A DNA stretch of 64,000 nucleotides from assembly GCA_910575155.1 (NCBI GenBank), contig CAJTDX010000001.1, forward strand, positions 217,371-281,370, written 5' to 3'. Under the pieces are notes generated by a model. That model saw only the letters and a list, made by a program, of their open reading frames with translations. It was not told the origin of the DNA and ran no database searches. Position numbers and translations under genes: made by a program. Shown here one piece after another: positions 1-7,879 of this stretch. Origin of the DNA: Lachnospiraceae bacterium. GTDB taxonomy: Bacteria > Bacillota > Clostridia > Lachnospirales > Lachnospiraceae. Each line of letters opens with the position of its first letter. Within the stretch, counting starts at the first letter, position 1.

Positions 1-378
<378 letters not shown>

Positions 379-414
379 AGAACAGAGAAGGATTGTCTGT
401 GTGAATTTTTGAAG

Positions 415-455
415 GTATAGAAAATATTCTTTACAAGTTGAAGAATATTTTATAC
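415..455 (+). other. Spacer hairpin between 23S rRNA and tRNA-Asp
   Basis: An 11-bp perfect stem (AAAATATTCTT pairing with AAGAATATTTT), extended by 4 more pairs across a 2-nt bulge, closes a 9-nt loop. No T run follows, so it looks like an rRNA/tRNA processing stem rather than a terminator. No 5S rRNA sequence is visible between 379 and 465. Confidence 0.55.
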
Positions 456-465
456 TTTGATAAAT

Positions 466-539
466 GGCCTAGTGGCTCAGTTGGTTAGAGCGCCGCCCTG
501 TCACGGCGGAGGTCGAGGGTTCGAGTCCCTTCTGGGTCG
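466..539 (+). tRNA. tRNA-Asp (GTC)
   Basis: A complete 74-nt cloverleaf. The acceptor stem GGCCTAG pairs with CTGGGTC, the anticodon loop is CTGTCAC, and the T arm carries GGTTCGAGTCC. The CCA end is not encoded. It is the first tRNA after the 23S gene. Confidence 0.97.
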
Positions 540-547
540 TTAAATAT

Positions 548-620
548 GGGATCTTAGCTCAGCTGGGAGAGCATCTGCCTTACAAGCAGAGGGTCACAGG
601 TTCGAGCCCTGTAGGTCCCA
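548..620 (+). tRNA. tRNA-Val (TAC)
   Basis: A complete 73-nt cloverleaf with acceptor GGGATCT against AGGTCCC, anticodon TAC in the loop, and discriminator A. CCA is not encoded. Confidence 0.97.
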
Positions 621-628
621 TTTTTAAT

Positions 629-701
629 GCCGATGTGGCTCAATTGGCAGAGCAGCTGATTTGTAATCAGCAGGTTATCGGTTCGAGTCCGATCATCGGC
701 T
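629..701 (+). tRNA. tRNA-Thr (TGT)
   Basis: A 73-nt cloverleaf with acceptor GCCGATG against CATCGGC, anticodon TGT (stem GCTGA/TCAGC), and discriminator T. CCA is not encoded. Confidence 0.97.
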
Positions 702-728
702 TGTTTATAAAAAAATATTGTTTATTAT

Positions 729-810
729 GGATGGATTCCCGAGTGGCCAAAGGGGGCAGACTGTAAATCTGTTGGCAACGCCTTCGAAGGTTCGAATCCT
801 TCTCCATCCA
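729..810 (+). tRNA. tRNA-Tyr (GTA)
   Basis: An 82-nt class II tRNA with a long variable arm. The acceptor GGATGGA pairs with TCCATCC, the anticodon is GTA, and the discriminator is A. Confidence 0.97.
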
Positions 811-855
811 TTAGGATAAGAAATTTAAATCTTTTTATCCATTGAAATGTTTTAG

Positions 856-929
856 CGCGGGGTGGAGCAGTCTGGAAGCTCGTCGGGCTCATAACCCGAA
901 GGTCACAGGTTCAAATCCTGTCCCCGCAA
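856..929 (+). tRNA. Initiator tRNA-fMet (CAT)
   Basis: A 74-nt cloverleaf with anticodon CAT. Two initiator hallmarks are visible: an unpaired C at position 1 facing A at position 72 (CGCGGGG against CCCCGCA), and three consecutive G:C pairs in the anticodon stem (GGG/CCC). This separates it from elongator tRNA-Met. Confidence 0.96.
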
Positions 930-943
930 TTCTGTAATTAATT

Positions 944-1016
<73 letters not shown>

Positions 1017-1063
1017 CTTGTTATATTAGATTGTATAACGAAGATAACTGGAAAATATTTTAT

Positions 1064-1136
1064 GGGATATTAGCTCAGTTGGTAGAGCACTTGACTTTTA
1101 ATCAAGTTGTCCGGGGTTCGAATCCCCGATGTCTCA
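1064..1136 (+). tRNA. tRNA-Lys (TTT), integration target
   Basis: A 73-nt cloverleaf with acceptor GGGATAT against ATGTCTC and anticodon TTT. Its 3' end, from the T arm through the discriminator, lies inside the 25-bp repeat at 1114-1138 that recurs at 9960-9984. The element on its right therefore inserted here while restoring an intact gene. Confidence 0.97.
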
Positions 1137-1138
1137 TT
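1114..1138 (+). repeat. attL, 25-bp direct repeat
   Basis: Bases 1114-1138 are identical to 9960-9984 and lie in the T arm and acceptor 3' half of tRNA-Lys. The match breaks at both flanks (1113 G against 9959 A; 1139 C against 9985 A), which defines the 25-bp core. Confidence 0.93.
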
Positions 1139-1149
1139 CTTTCAATTAG

Positions 1150-1186
1150 TGGGAATCCTTGATTTTCAAGGGTTCCCATTGTTTTG
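1150..1186. terminator. Bidirectional terminator after tRNA-Lys and integrase
   Basis: A 13-bp stem with one wobble pair, TGGGAATCCTTGA against TCAAGGGTTCCCA, closes a 3-nt loop and is followed by TTGTTTT. It can end the tRNA transcript on the plus strand and the integrase transcript on the minus strand. It lies inside the element, so the element supplies a new terminator to the tRNA operon. Confidence 0.8.
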
Positions 1187-1202
1187 TCCTTAAAAGTATT
1201 TT

Positions 1203-1245
1203 GATTACACTTGATTACACTTTCGGGATGTCTGCCTGATTACAT
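1203..1245 (+). repeat. Candidate integrase arm sites, left end
   Basis: GATTACAC occurs at 1203-1210 and 1213-1220, with a related GATTACAT at 1238-1245. The same octamer occurs twice in the same orientation just inside the right end (9885-9892 and 9897-9904). Paired short repeats inside both ends of an element with a tyrosine integrase resemble arm-type binding sites. The role is inferred. Confidence 0.5.
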
Positions 1246-1291
1246 TTTTATCCGGCAGCATTCCCGGAGTTCTCTTTTCGCTGCCATGTCC

Positions 1292-2596
1292 TTAATGGAA
1301 TGAAAGTGCCTTTTCAAACGATTCCTGCGTTTGCGCCTCACCCCTGCGGTTGAAACAGTAGTTTCCATAAGTGGTCTTTGCCGACCTGTGTCCGACTGTG
1401 CGCATTATCTGCTTTATGTTGATTTCCCCGCAGTCTATGAGGGTGCTTACATAGCTTTTACGGATTTTGTGAGTTGACCTTTCGGCAATCCCGGCAATCC
1501 GGCAACATTTCCGTAGACGGTAGTCCATACTGGAGCGGTGCGCATTTCCATTTTTATTGACGAAAATATATCCGTTTGTCGGTAAGTCATGCGCTTTGTT
1601 GAAATCATAGATTGTCTGTATGATTTCCCTTGCCTTTTTCGTAAGGTAGATTTCCCTGTCGCCAGCCTCCGTCTTAGTGTGTTCCACAACCTTATGCCCT
1701 CTGGACTGTACCCGGCTGTCATCTGTCAGGGTGTAGTCATCTACTTCCATGCGCTGGATGTGGATGTAATTCTCGTTCAGTTCGTCCACGTCTGAGAATT
1801 TTAATGCCACACATTCACCCACCCTTATGCCAAGCTGGAAGGAAAGGGGGATTGAGAGTGAGAAGGTACACCCTGTTTTTTCAAAGTCCTCATATGCCGC
1901 CTTTTCCAGTTTTGGCTGTTCGTCATAAAGGAATACTTCTTCGCTGTCAGCCTTTTTCCCCGGTTTGGCAAAGAGTTTGGAATCCACCCTTACTTTCTCA
2001 AAGGGGTTAGAAGGGATAGCCCGTATGTCAAAGGCATACTGTAGCCCCTGCCGGAGTATGATGCTCATGTTGTAGAACTGTGTCTTCGTAAGGTTCCGTT
2101 CCTTAATAGATTTCAGACACCAGTCCCTTAAATATCCGGCGGTGAGTTCCGTAAGAGGAATGTCAGAGATTGGGTCTTTGGCATAGTATTTACGCCAGTC
2201 AGAATCAATGCGCTTTATGTAGTCCCCTTGTTTGGTTTCAAGGTTTTTATGCCTGAGCCAGACCGGGTAGAAAGATTTTAACGTTTCCGCCTTTTCCTTC
2301 TTTACTTTTTCCAGTCTGGAATAGAAAGCAATAAGATATTCCTCTAAATCGTCCTTATTCCTTTTGGCAACGGACTTACGCCCATTGGGTCTGGTATCGT
2401 CCGGTATGTATGTATGCCAGCGGTTGTCGCCTTTCCCATAGCTGATAGGGTATTTATGCTGTTTTAGGATTTTCTGTTTTTTCATTTCTTCATCCTGCCG
2501 CAGCACATCATCTAAATTAATTTTACCGCAGGCTATGGCATTCCGCAAGGCATTTATCTGTTTTTCTGTCAGCTTTTCTGCTTTGTTGTCGTTCAT
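1292..2596 (-). CDS. int: Tyrosine recombinase / integrase
   Basis: A 434-aa site-specific recombinase that would insert and excise the element at tRNA-Lys. The catalytic set is visible in the C-terminal half: R258 in GIRVGE, K308, H376 and R379 in STHKIRKS, H403 in VGHRS, and the nucleophile Y413 in TTYGNY. The N-terminal 110 residues include an arm-binding-like segment and a basic, SAM-like core-binding region follows. I start at the ATG at 2596, which has AGGTG seven bases upstream; a TTG 18 bases earlier is also open. The start region holds an inverted repeat (ACACCT-N6-AGGTGT) that could occlude the ribosome site. No excisionase gene was recognised nearby. Confidence 0.95.
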   Translation of the reverse strand: MNDNKAEKLTEKQINALRNAIACGKINLDDVLRQDEEMKKQKILKQHKYPISYGKGDNRWHTYIPDDTRPNGRKSVAKRNKDDLEEYLIAFYSRLEKVKKEKAETLKSFYPVWLRHKNLETKQGDYIKRIDSDWRKYYAKDPISDIPLTELTAGYLRDWCLKSIKERNLTKTQFYNMSIILRQGLQYAFDIRAIPSNPFEKVRVDSKLFAKPGKKADSEEVFLYDEQPKLEKAAYEDFEKTGCTFSLSIPLSFQLGIRVGECVALKFSDVDELNENYIHIQRMEVDDYTLTDDSRVQSRGHKVVEHTKTEAGDREIYLTKKAREIIQTIYDFNKAHDLPTNGYIFVNKNGNAHRSSMDYRLRKCCRIAGIAERSTHKIRKSYVSTLIDCGEINIKQIMRTVGHRSAKTTYGNYCFNRRGEAQTQESFEKALSFH

Positions 2597-2727
2597 GACG
2601 GTACACCTGTGCAAAGGTGTCCCCAGTGCTGTAATTTCCTTCTTCGCTGTAATTGTTTTGGAAAGGGTAGCCTTTTTCTTGTCCTTTCTTAAATAGTTAC
2701 ATTTGCCAGATATTTTTCCTGTGTAAG

Positions 2728-3231
2728 TTATAGAGTAGGCAGGCTGTCCAGCATATGTCCTATGCTTTTCCCTGTATAATTGGAATCCTTCACGCTGTCA
2801 ACGCCATACAGCCGGAATAAGTCTAAAGAGACTGTTATGCCATCGCTTACACTGATGATTAAAGCGAGCCATAATGTAAATTTGTCATCTTCACGTCCGT
2901 TAGGGTTTGCCACTGCCTCAGCAAGTCCAAAAATGTGAGTGCCGTCATCGTCGGAAAAATGACTTACTATCTCCAAAGAGAGGAATTCTTCATCATCTAA
3001 CAGGCTGGCAACGAATTGGCAATATAATTCCTGTCTCAATTTGTCTAGGTTGTCTAATTCCAATAGCCCTAAATTTAAGTCCAGCAGCATGTCCAAGAGA
3101 GGCTTGTCAGTATGTTCCGCCATGAATTCATGCTGTTTCTTCTTCAAGGTCTCTAACGTCTTATGGACAGAGGCTCTCCGCTCACTAACGGTATTTTTTC
3201 TTGATGTAGCTGCTCCATTCTTTTTTTCCAT
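2728..3231 (-). CDS. Hypothetical element protein
   Basis: A 167-aa protein that I do not recognise. The N-terminus is basic (MEKKNGAATSRKN). Leucine-rich helical stretches follow, including LLDMLLDLNLGLLELDNL, then an acidic middle (DDDGTHIF) and a hydrophobic segment around FTLWLALIISVSDGI. The start at 3231 is chosen over one 39 bases upstream because a perfect AGGAGG lies six bases before it. It sits between rep and int on the same strand, separated from rep by 230 bp that hold a TATAAT-like -10 for the minus strand at 3307-3312, so it may have its own promoter. The position would suit an excision or accessory factor, but nothing in the sequence shows this. Confidence 0.7.
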   Translation of the reverse strand: MEKKNGAATSRKNTVSERRASVHKTLETLKKKQHEFMAEHTDKPLLDMLLDLNLGLLELDNLDKLRQELYCQFVASLLDDEEFLSLEIVSHFSDDDGTHIFGLAEAVANPNGREDDKFTLWLALIISVSDGITVSLDLFRLYGVDSVKDSNYTGKSIGHMLDSLPTL

Positions 3232-3461
3232 TCTTTTCCTCCTGAAAATATATTTTGATATGCTTTCCAATCTTAAATGTCATTTCAACCGCCTTTCTGA
3301 CACCTTATTATAAGGGCAGGAGGCTTTTCCTGGTTTTACATCTGTTTATGTAAAAAATTGATTTTTGGGGGGACTTTCCAGGCACATCCGGCGTAGTTTC
3401 AATCCGCCGCCATCCGGTAATATGGTTCTGTAAATGTTACTTGTAAATTTTCCTTCCATTC

Positions 3462-4583
3462 TTATTTCCCCCTGAATGGCAGCAGTTTCCTTTCTTCGTT
3501 TGATAAGCTGTGGAATCCGTCTTTGTGCCAGGTCTGTGCCATCGCCCTGTTCCTTAAATCTTCATAATTTCTGTAATCTTTACTGTCAACCGAATATGTC
3601 TTGTATTCCCCATTTTCGATATAATGATATATGATTTTGTCGATTCTTCGGATTAGCTGTGTATAAGAATCAATGTCCTGGTATTCACTCGAAACCATGT
3701 TCTGATAAAGTGCCTCTGGGGGATAGACACTAGTCAGATACACACGCTCCCACAAATTGAAAGTGTTGGCATAGCGTGAATGTGTCTGCATCCGGGAATA
3801 TCCATTGAGCATGGTCAATAATTTCCCATATGTGATGCCGAACCCTTTATACTCATCCATGAAAAGGATTGGCGGTGCGCCGGATTTCATGTAGGAATCA
3901 AGACCGCCGGATGCGTTATTGTCGTAATCGGTCAAGATGTAAATATTTTCTGCGCCATGTTCCTCACATAGCTGGTTATAGGAATAGGTCTTGCCCGTGC
4001 CGGAATCACCTACATGGTATTCCACATATAAAGTCTGGTGGACTGGGGCATCCCTGATGCGCTGGTCTGTATAGGCATGGAGTATCATTTTTTCGTATTT
4101 GTAATAGGCAAAGTTTGTGTCAAGTATCTGCTGTGGGGTCATGCCCTTTGCAAGCATTTCCTCAATCACTTCCAAGTCGCCACGTTTGCCTTTGGCATCC
4201 TGTATCTGTTCCATTCCTTTGACGAATAAGATTGTCTCACCCTTTTCCGCATATTCCCCCTGTTTCAATAAGTAGTTCTGCAATTGCTCCTTGCCCCCTA
4301 GTTGTGGCTCTACATGACTCTGGAAAAGGATGTCGGACACTGCCTTTAGTGTGGTAGTATTGCCGTATAAAGCCATGTGTGCATGGTACAGACCGTCTGC
4401 GCTGGTGCAGACTGCAACGGCGCATGTGCGGCTCTTCCCGCTATTTTCCCAGAGTGCGGTGAGGTATTCCGCAAGGTATTCCGGGTCTTTGTACTGTCCC
4501 TCTGCCAGCCCCATTTTTTCCATGTTCTTAATCTGGACGACCGCTATAAAAGCGCGCCCTCTTGTCTGTGGGGAGAATCCCAT
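3462..4583 (-). CDS. rep: CRESS-type Rep: HUH endonuclease plus SF3-type helicase
   Basis: A 373-aa replication initiator or relaxase-like protein. The N-terminal third has a HUH nickase signature: H67-A-H69 in YHAHMALYG and a candidate catalytic tyrosine in Y104-L-L-K107, the YxxK motif 3 of CRESS-DNA Reps. A helicase domain follows: Walker A GDSGTGKT (192-199), Walker B ILFMDE (239-244), a motif C-like strand YLTSVYPP (282-289), and a paired arginine RRI near 312. This order matches Reps of eukaryotic single-strand DNA viruses and their bacterial plasmid relatives, not the Rep_trans or MobT families. The usual asparagine of motif C is not evident. A strong AAGGAGGT lies seven bases before the ATG. 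It would nick an origin on the element to start rolling-circle replication or transfer. Confidence 0.85.
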   Translation of the reverse strand: MGFSPQTRGRAFIAVVQIKNMEKMGLAEGQYKDPEYLAEYLTALWENSGKSRTCAVAVCTSADGLYHAHMALYGNTTTLKAVSDILFQSHVEPQLGGKEQLQNYLLKQGEYAEKGETILFVKGMEQIQDAKGKRGDLEVIEEMLAKGMTPQQILDTNFAYYKYEKMILHAYTDQRIRDAPVHQTLYVEYHVGDSGTGKTYSYNQLCEEHGAENIYILTDYDNNASGGLDSYMKSGAPPILFMDEYKGFGITYGKLLTMLNGYSRMQTHSRYANTFNLWERVYLTSVYPPEALYQNMVSSEYQDIDSYTQLIRRIDKIIYHYIENGEYKTYSVDSKDYRNYEDLRNRAMAQTWHKDGFHSLSNEERKLLPFRGK

Positions 4584-4775
4584 CTGTCACACCTCCTTGG
4601 ACTGTCACACTGCCTTCTGTGACAGGATATGGCTTGGAAAGCCCCTGAAATAAAGGGATTGGGTAGTCCTGTCACAGTCACACAGGTTGGCTGGTAATAC
4701 TAACAGCCAACCCCCATCCGCTCCCGACCGCCGGGGCGGTCAGTCGCGTCTGGTTAAGCCTGTATATTTCAGACG

Positions 4776-5543
4776 TCATTTCCTGTGTTGCAACCCTCCA
4801 TTTAAAATGTCAAGGATATGCTGTTTCCAGTCAGCGTCATTTTCAATCAGTGGATATTTGACAGGCATGATTTTTCTGCCATCCGCAAGCAGCATCCCCT
4901 CTCCAGCTTGGAAAACCAGGTCTGGGATTTCCTGTCCGGGAAAAATCATGCTTTTTTGCTCTTTGGACAGGTTGCTGAGCGCACAGAGCGCCATGAAATT
5001 ATCCCTTGCTCCGTTGGAAAAGAGCGCGCTGTCTGGTCTTTGGGTCACAATCCAGCAGCCGAATCCAATCCCCCTACCGAGCATGAGGATTTCCGCAACT
5101 GCCCCCAGAACGTCATTTGCCAGCTTTGTCTTGTTTGCTTTGTCTTTCATTTGAAGGTAACTGACAAATGCCGGATATTCATCAAAGATTAGAACATGGC
5201 GTGTTCTCCCCTGCAATGCCCGGTCAGTGCGGACGTGCGAAAACTTCTGATAATAGTCCATGACCCCGGCGTAACAGTCCTGCCCGGCATAATAATGCGC
5301 GTATCCTTCCAGGAAGGAAAAATCTTTTGAATTCTTGAAGTCGCACAGATAGATGGAAATGCCGGGGAAAGCCTGCAACAGTTTCCCGATTAAGAAAAGC
5401 AACGCCTGTGACTTCCCAGAACCGCTTGAGCCAGTAATAAGGGCATGGCAGTGGGAGGCAAGCCCCAACTTGATAGGGATTGTCAGACCATACCTTGAAA
5501 ATGCCTCCAATTCATAGCCGAATGTCATTTCAATGCCTTCCAT
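4776..5543 (-). CDS. FtsK/SpoIIIE-like (TcpA-like) DNA translocase
   Basis: A 255-aa ATPase, much shorter than chromosomal FtsK and without a membrane region, similar to coupling proteins of Gram-positive integrative elements. Walker A is GSSGSGKS (38-45), Walker B is HVLIFDEY (D121, E122), and a sensor-like TQRPDS follows at 167-172. The start at 5543 has GGGAGG six bases upstream. It overlaps the preceding gene by 14 bp, so the two are translationally coupled. The small membrane protein encoded upstream could tether it. With the downstream Rep it forms a Rep-plus-coupling-protein pair, analogous to orf20/orf21 of Tn916. The role in moving the nicked strand is inferred. Confidence 0.85.
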   Translation of the reverse strand: MEGIEMTFGYELEAFSRYGLTIPIKLGLASHCHALITGSSGSGKSQALLFLIGKLLQAFPGISIYLCDFKNSKDFSFLEGYAHYYAGQDCYAGVMDYYQKFSHVRTDRALQGRTRHVLIFDEYPAFVSYLQMKDKANKTKLANDVLGAVAEILMLGRGIGFGCWIVTQRPDSALFSNGARDNFMALCALSNLSKEQKSMIFPGQEIPDLVFQAGEGMLLADGRKIMPVKYPLIENDADWKQHILDILNGGLQHRK

Positions 5544-6162
5544 CGCTATCCTCCCAATTTTCGCGCATCGGGGTATTTTCCGGGCGTTGCGACAGGGCTT
5601 TGCGTTTCTGCATTTTCTGTTTCCGTTTGTCCAGAAGTTCAACTCCGGCAGTGTTGCGGGCAAAGGTAATCGAAAGCATGTTCCTGAAAAGGAATACTTC
5701 AGTTAATGGCTCTGCCGGTATGTAGCAGTCATAAGTGCGCATGGTGTTTGCGAGGATTTCTTCTGACTGTTTCTGGATGAGCTGCCGTAATATGTTATCA
5801 TCCAATGTGCTGCCGGGTTTACGCATGACATCAAAGACATATGTGACACAGCTGCTGCTTTCGTCATAATTGACCCTGGTACAGTAGCAGGAGGCGAAGT
5901 TTGCCCGGACAGCGGAAAATTCGGCATCCACAAATTGCGTCTGGACACGGCAACCGTCCCATCCGACCAGAACCGGATAAAACTGTGGCAATGCTGGGGC
6001 AGGCTCAAGCAATGCCGTTAAAAGTTCTCCCAGAAAGTTCCTGACACAATTTTTGCAGATAATTGTTGCGTCCTTGACGGAACAGCCCTTGCAGAATTGC
6101 ACAATTAATACACTAGTTACAAATACAAATGTTAAAAGAACTATAAATATTAATAATTTCAT
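5530..6162 (-). CDS. Membrane-anchored hypothetical protein
   Basis: A 210-aa protein with one N-terminal transmembrane helix (about residues 3-24, LIFIVLLTFVFVTSVLIVQF). A cysteine-containing segment follows (CKGCSV, IICKNC), then a soluble domain and a basic C-terminus (DKRKQKMQKRKA). GGAGG precedes the ATG. Its end overlaps the start of the FtsK-like gene by 14 bp, and tight coupling suggests the two products act together, perhaps as a membrane dock for the translocase. I do not recognise the family. Confidence 0.75.
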   Translation of the reverse strand: MKLLIFIVLLTFVFVTSVLIVQFCKGCSVKDATIICKNCVRNFLGELLTALLEPAPALPQFYPVLVGWDGCRVQTQFVDAEFSAVRANFASCYCTRVNYDESSSCVTYVFDVMRKPGSTLDDNILRQLIQKQSEEILANTMRTYDCYIPAEPLTEVFLFRNMLSITFARNTAGVELLDKRKQKMQKRKALSQRPENTPMRENWEDSDGRH

Positions 6163-6213
6163 GCTATATCCTCCATCTTTTTGTGGACAGGCGGCGTGCC
6201 GCCTGTGATGTTG

Positions 6214-6456
6214 TCAGTTGCCAAGAATTTCAACAGATTCCAGAGAAAAATATTTTTGCCCGGGCACTAAATTCAGTGTCAAAATGACGGGCGTATGTTT
6301 TGCCAGCCCTTGAAAATTTTCAAACATTTGCTCAGATACAAAGCAGGTAAAGAACTCCTCGCCTTGCTCATCTAATAGTTTGACAGCATTCCATTGCTTT
6401 CCGTTTTTTTCTCCTGTCCTTGCGGAAACAAATGTGGCTTCTCCTGATAAAGTCAT
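6214..6456 (-). CDS. Small OB-like protein, possible ssDNA-binding
   Basis: An 80-aa protein of alternating short beta-like stretches (GEATFVSART, QWNAVKLLDE, EFFTCFVSE, TPVILTLNLVP, YFSLESVEIL). The size and pattern resemble the OB-fold single-strand-binding proteins carried by small replicons. The start at 6456 is chosen because AAGGA lies six bases before it and the longer frame upstream has no comparable site. It is in the rep operon, where a single-strand-binding role would fit rolling-circle replication. The fold is judged by eye and not proven. Confidence 0.65.
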   Translation of the reverse strand: MTLSGEATFVSARTGEKNGKQWNAVKLLDEQGEEFFTCFVSEQMFENFQGLAKHTPVILTLNLVPGQKYFSLESVEILGN

Positions 6457-6490
6457 ATGGATTCCTTCTTTCTTTTTATGGAAGAATGTG

Positions 6491-6622
6491 CTAATATAGG
6501 AATTGCGAATCACCTCGAAAGCACATGTTAATAAGTTGCGGTTGAGGTCTGGGCGGAGGGCGTGCCTCTGAAAGTTTGGCGCGTTTCCGCCTATTTGTTG
6601 TACAATATTTTGGTTTTTCCAT
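6491..6622 (-). CDS. Small basic protein, first gene of the rep operon
   Basis: A 43-aa open frame starting MEKPKYCTTNRRKRAK, rich in Arg, Lys and Pro. Its ATG at 6622 is preceded by AAAGGAG with a 5-base spacer, as good a site as any in the element. It lies 29 bp after the -10 box at 6651-6656, so it would be the first frame translated from the tandem promoters. It could be a leader peptide or a small nucleic-acid-binding protein. I do not recognise a family. Confidence 0.5.
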   Translation of the reverse strand: MEKPKYCTTNRRKRAKLSEARPPPRPQPQLINMCFRGDSQFLY

Positions 6623-6650
6623 TTTTGCTCCTTTCGCATTTGCTGCAATT

Positions 6651-6679
6651 AGTATAAAACAGAAGTTAAAAACTGTCAT
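6651..6679 (-). promoter_or_regulatory. Promoter P1 of the rep operon
   Basis: On the minus strand, -35 ATGACA (6674-6679), a 17-bp spacer and -10 TATACT (6651-6656). The -35 overlaps the perfect palindrome CTGTCATGACAG (6673-6684), a likely operator. Confidence 0.75.
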
Positions 6680-6751
6680 GACAGCCATGCCACCCTAGGG
6701 ATGCAGTATATCCAGAACAAGATAATATGTGTTGCCAGATGAGCTGCCTTT

Positions 6752-6780
6752 ATTATAGGGCGGTGACAGCGAACTGTAAA
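6752..6780 (-). promoter_or_regulatory. Promoter P2 of the rep operon
   Basis: On the minus strand, -35 TTTACA (6775-6780), a 17-bp spacer and -10 TATAAT (6752-6757). It spans the junction of repeat units 1 and 2, so repeat duplication also duplicated the promoter. Confidence 0.75.
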
Positions 6781-6852
6781 AACAGCCATGCCACCCTAGG
6801 AATGCATTATATCCAGAACAAGATAATATGTGTTGCCGCATGAGTTGCCTTT

Positions 6853-6881
6853 ATTATAGGGCGGTGACAGCGAACTGTAAA
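6853..6881 (-). promoter_or_regulatory. Promoter P3 of the rep operon
   Basis: On the minus strand, -35 TTTACA (6876-6881), a 17-bp spacer and -10 TATAAT (6853-6858). It is the same module as P2, 101 bp upstream of it. Confidence 0.75.
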
Positions 6882-6986
6882 AACAGCCATGCCACCCTAG
6901 GAATGCACATATTTTTCTTAAAATACACTGGGATTCCAATGAAAAATGGTGTATAACTAAGGCATGGAGAAAGGAGCGTTGAAGTC

Positions 6987-7874
6987 ATGAAAAGAAATTA
7001 TTATAAAGAGATTATGGATATTTTGTCAGAGAACCCATTAGGAGAGGAATATAGAAATACGTCGATTAAATTTTTTAAGGTATGTCAGGAGTATGACTGG
7101 TATCATACTATGTACCAAAATATTTCAAGTAATGCCGGGAAGGTTTTGCAGAACTATATTGAAGAAGAAAACTGCCTTGCAAAGCGCAGGAGGAAGAAAA
7201 AACGGGAACAGAATCAGGAAATGAACCGTGCAGAAAAAACAAGGCTTGATGTAGAAGAAAAGCTATATGTTGAATTTTTTACGGAAATTTATTCTGAATT
7301 TTATGGAAATGATTATAACTGGAACAATGTCGTGGACTGTGAAGATAAGGTGGCTGAAATTTTAGGGGATTATTTCCATGGCACGCAACCGGGCTATGCC
7401 AAATCTATTCAAAAAGCGGTTATGAAAGCCTATCAGTCCAGTTATAGAAAAGTGGATTTGGGAAATCTGCATAATGCCATGAGAATTGTTGAAGAATCAT
7501 TACATATGCCTATGCCAAGGATTGAATCCAGTGTTGAAAAGGTAATTTCAGGAGAAATGTTGGAATCGATGCTCTTTTGTCTGGAAAGGGGGGACATTGT
7601 CCAATTCCTGTTCCATGTTGCGCCAATGGCTAGGGCATTGACGGACGGGGCTTACCATAAATATACGCCAAACAACAACAGCGTTTTTTTTAACGTGGCG
7701 TGCGACTATAATTTAAAGCAGTTAAAAAAATATATCCGTGGTGGGGAAGATGAAGAAGGATATGCGGTGGAAGGGGTGGAAGGGCTTTTCGAACGGTATA
7801 CACAGACCCGGAATGAACTTTTGGGACTGAGGGGGATGGCTTTGCATGCAACCCAGCATAGTTCCCAATCATAA
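6987..7874 (+). CDS. Hypothetical element protein
   Basis: A 295-aa, mostly helical, soluble protein that I do not recognise. A strongly basic patch near residues 66-75 (AKRRRKKKRE) could bind nucleic acid or act as a helical linker. An aromatic-rich middle follows (FYGNDYNWNNVV). AAAGGAG lies ten bases before the ATG and a TATAAC -10 is at 6952-6957. The gene is divergent from the rep operon and shares the repeat-filled control region with it. It ends at a terminator shared with the convergent XRE gene. Being alone on its strand beside the replication genes suggests an accessory or regulatory role, but none is shown. Confidence 0.75.
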   Translation: MKRNYYKEIMDILSENPLGEEYRNTSIKFFKVCQEYDWYHTMYQNISSNAGKVLQNYIEEENCLAKRRRKKKREQNQEMNRAEKTRLDVEEKLYVEFFTEIYSEFYGNDYNWNNVVDCEDKVAEILGDYFHGTQPGYAKSIQKAVMKAYQSSYRKVDLGNLHNAMRIVEESLHMPMPRIESSVEKVISGEMLESMLFCLERGDIVQFLFHVAPMARALTDGAYHKYTPNNNSVFFNVACDYNLKQLKKYIRGGEDEEGYAVEGVEGLFERYTQTRNELLGLRGMALHATQHSSQS

Positions 7875-7879
7875 TAAGA

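Larger units (their letters stand above)
6671..6907. repeat. 101-bp tandem repeat, 2.3 copies
   Basis: Units at 6671-6771 and 6772-6872 are followed by a partial unit at 6873-6907, with an exact 101-bp period and few differences. Each unit begins AACTGT-N4-ACAGCC, so an inverted CTGT-N4-ACAG motif recurs at 6673, 6774 and 6875. Each full unit ends in TTTATTATAGGGCGGTGACAGCG. The array fills the gap between the leftward rep operon and the rightward gene at 6987, where an origin and control region would be expected. Confidence 0.93.

Noticed and set aside
6214-6648. Longer 144-aa version of the OB-like protein
   Set aside because: The extra 64 residues overlap the small gene at 6491-6622 in another frame and lack a ribosome site; the 80-aa form has one.
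6671-6907. Possible CRISPR array
   Set aside because: The 101-bp units follow each other without spacers and contain promoters, so this is a plain tandem repeat.
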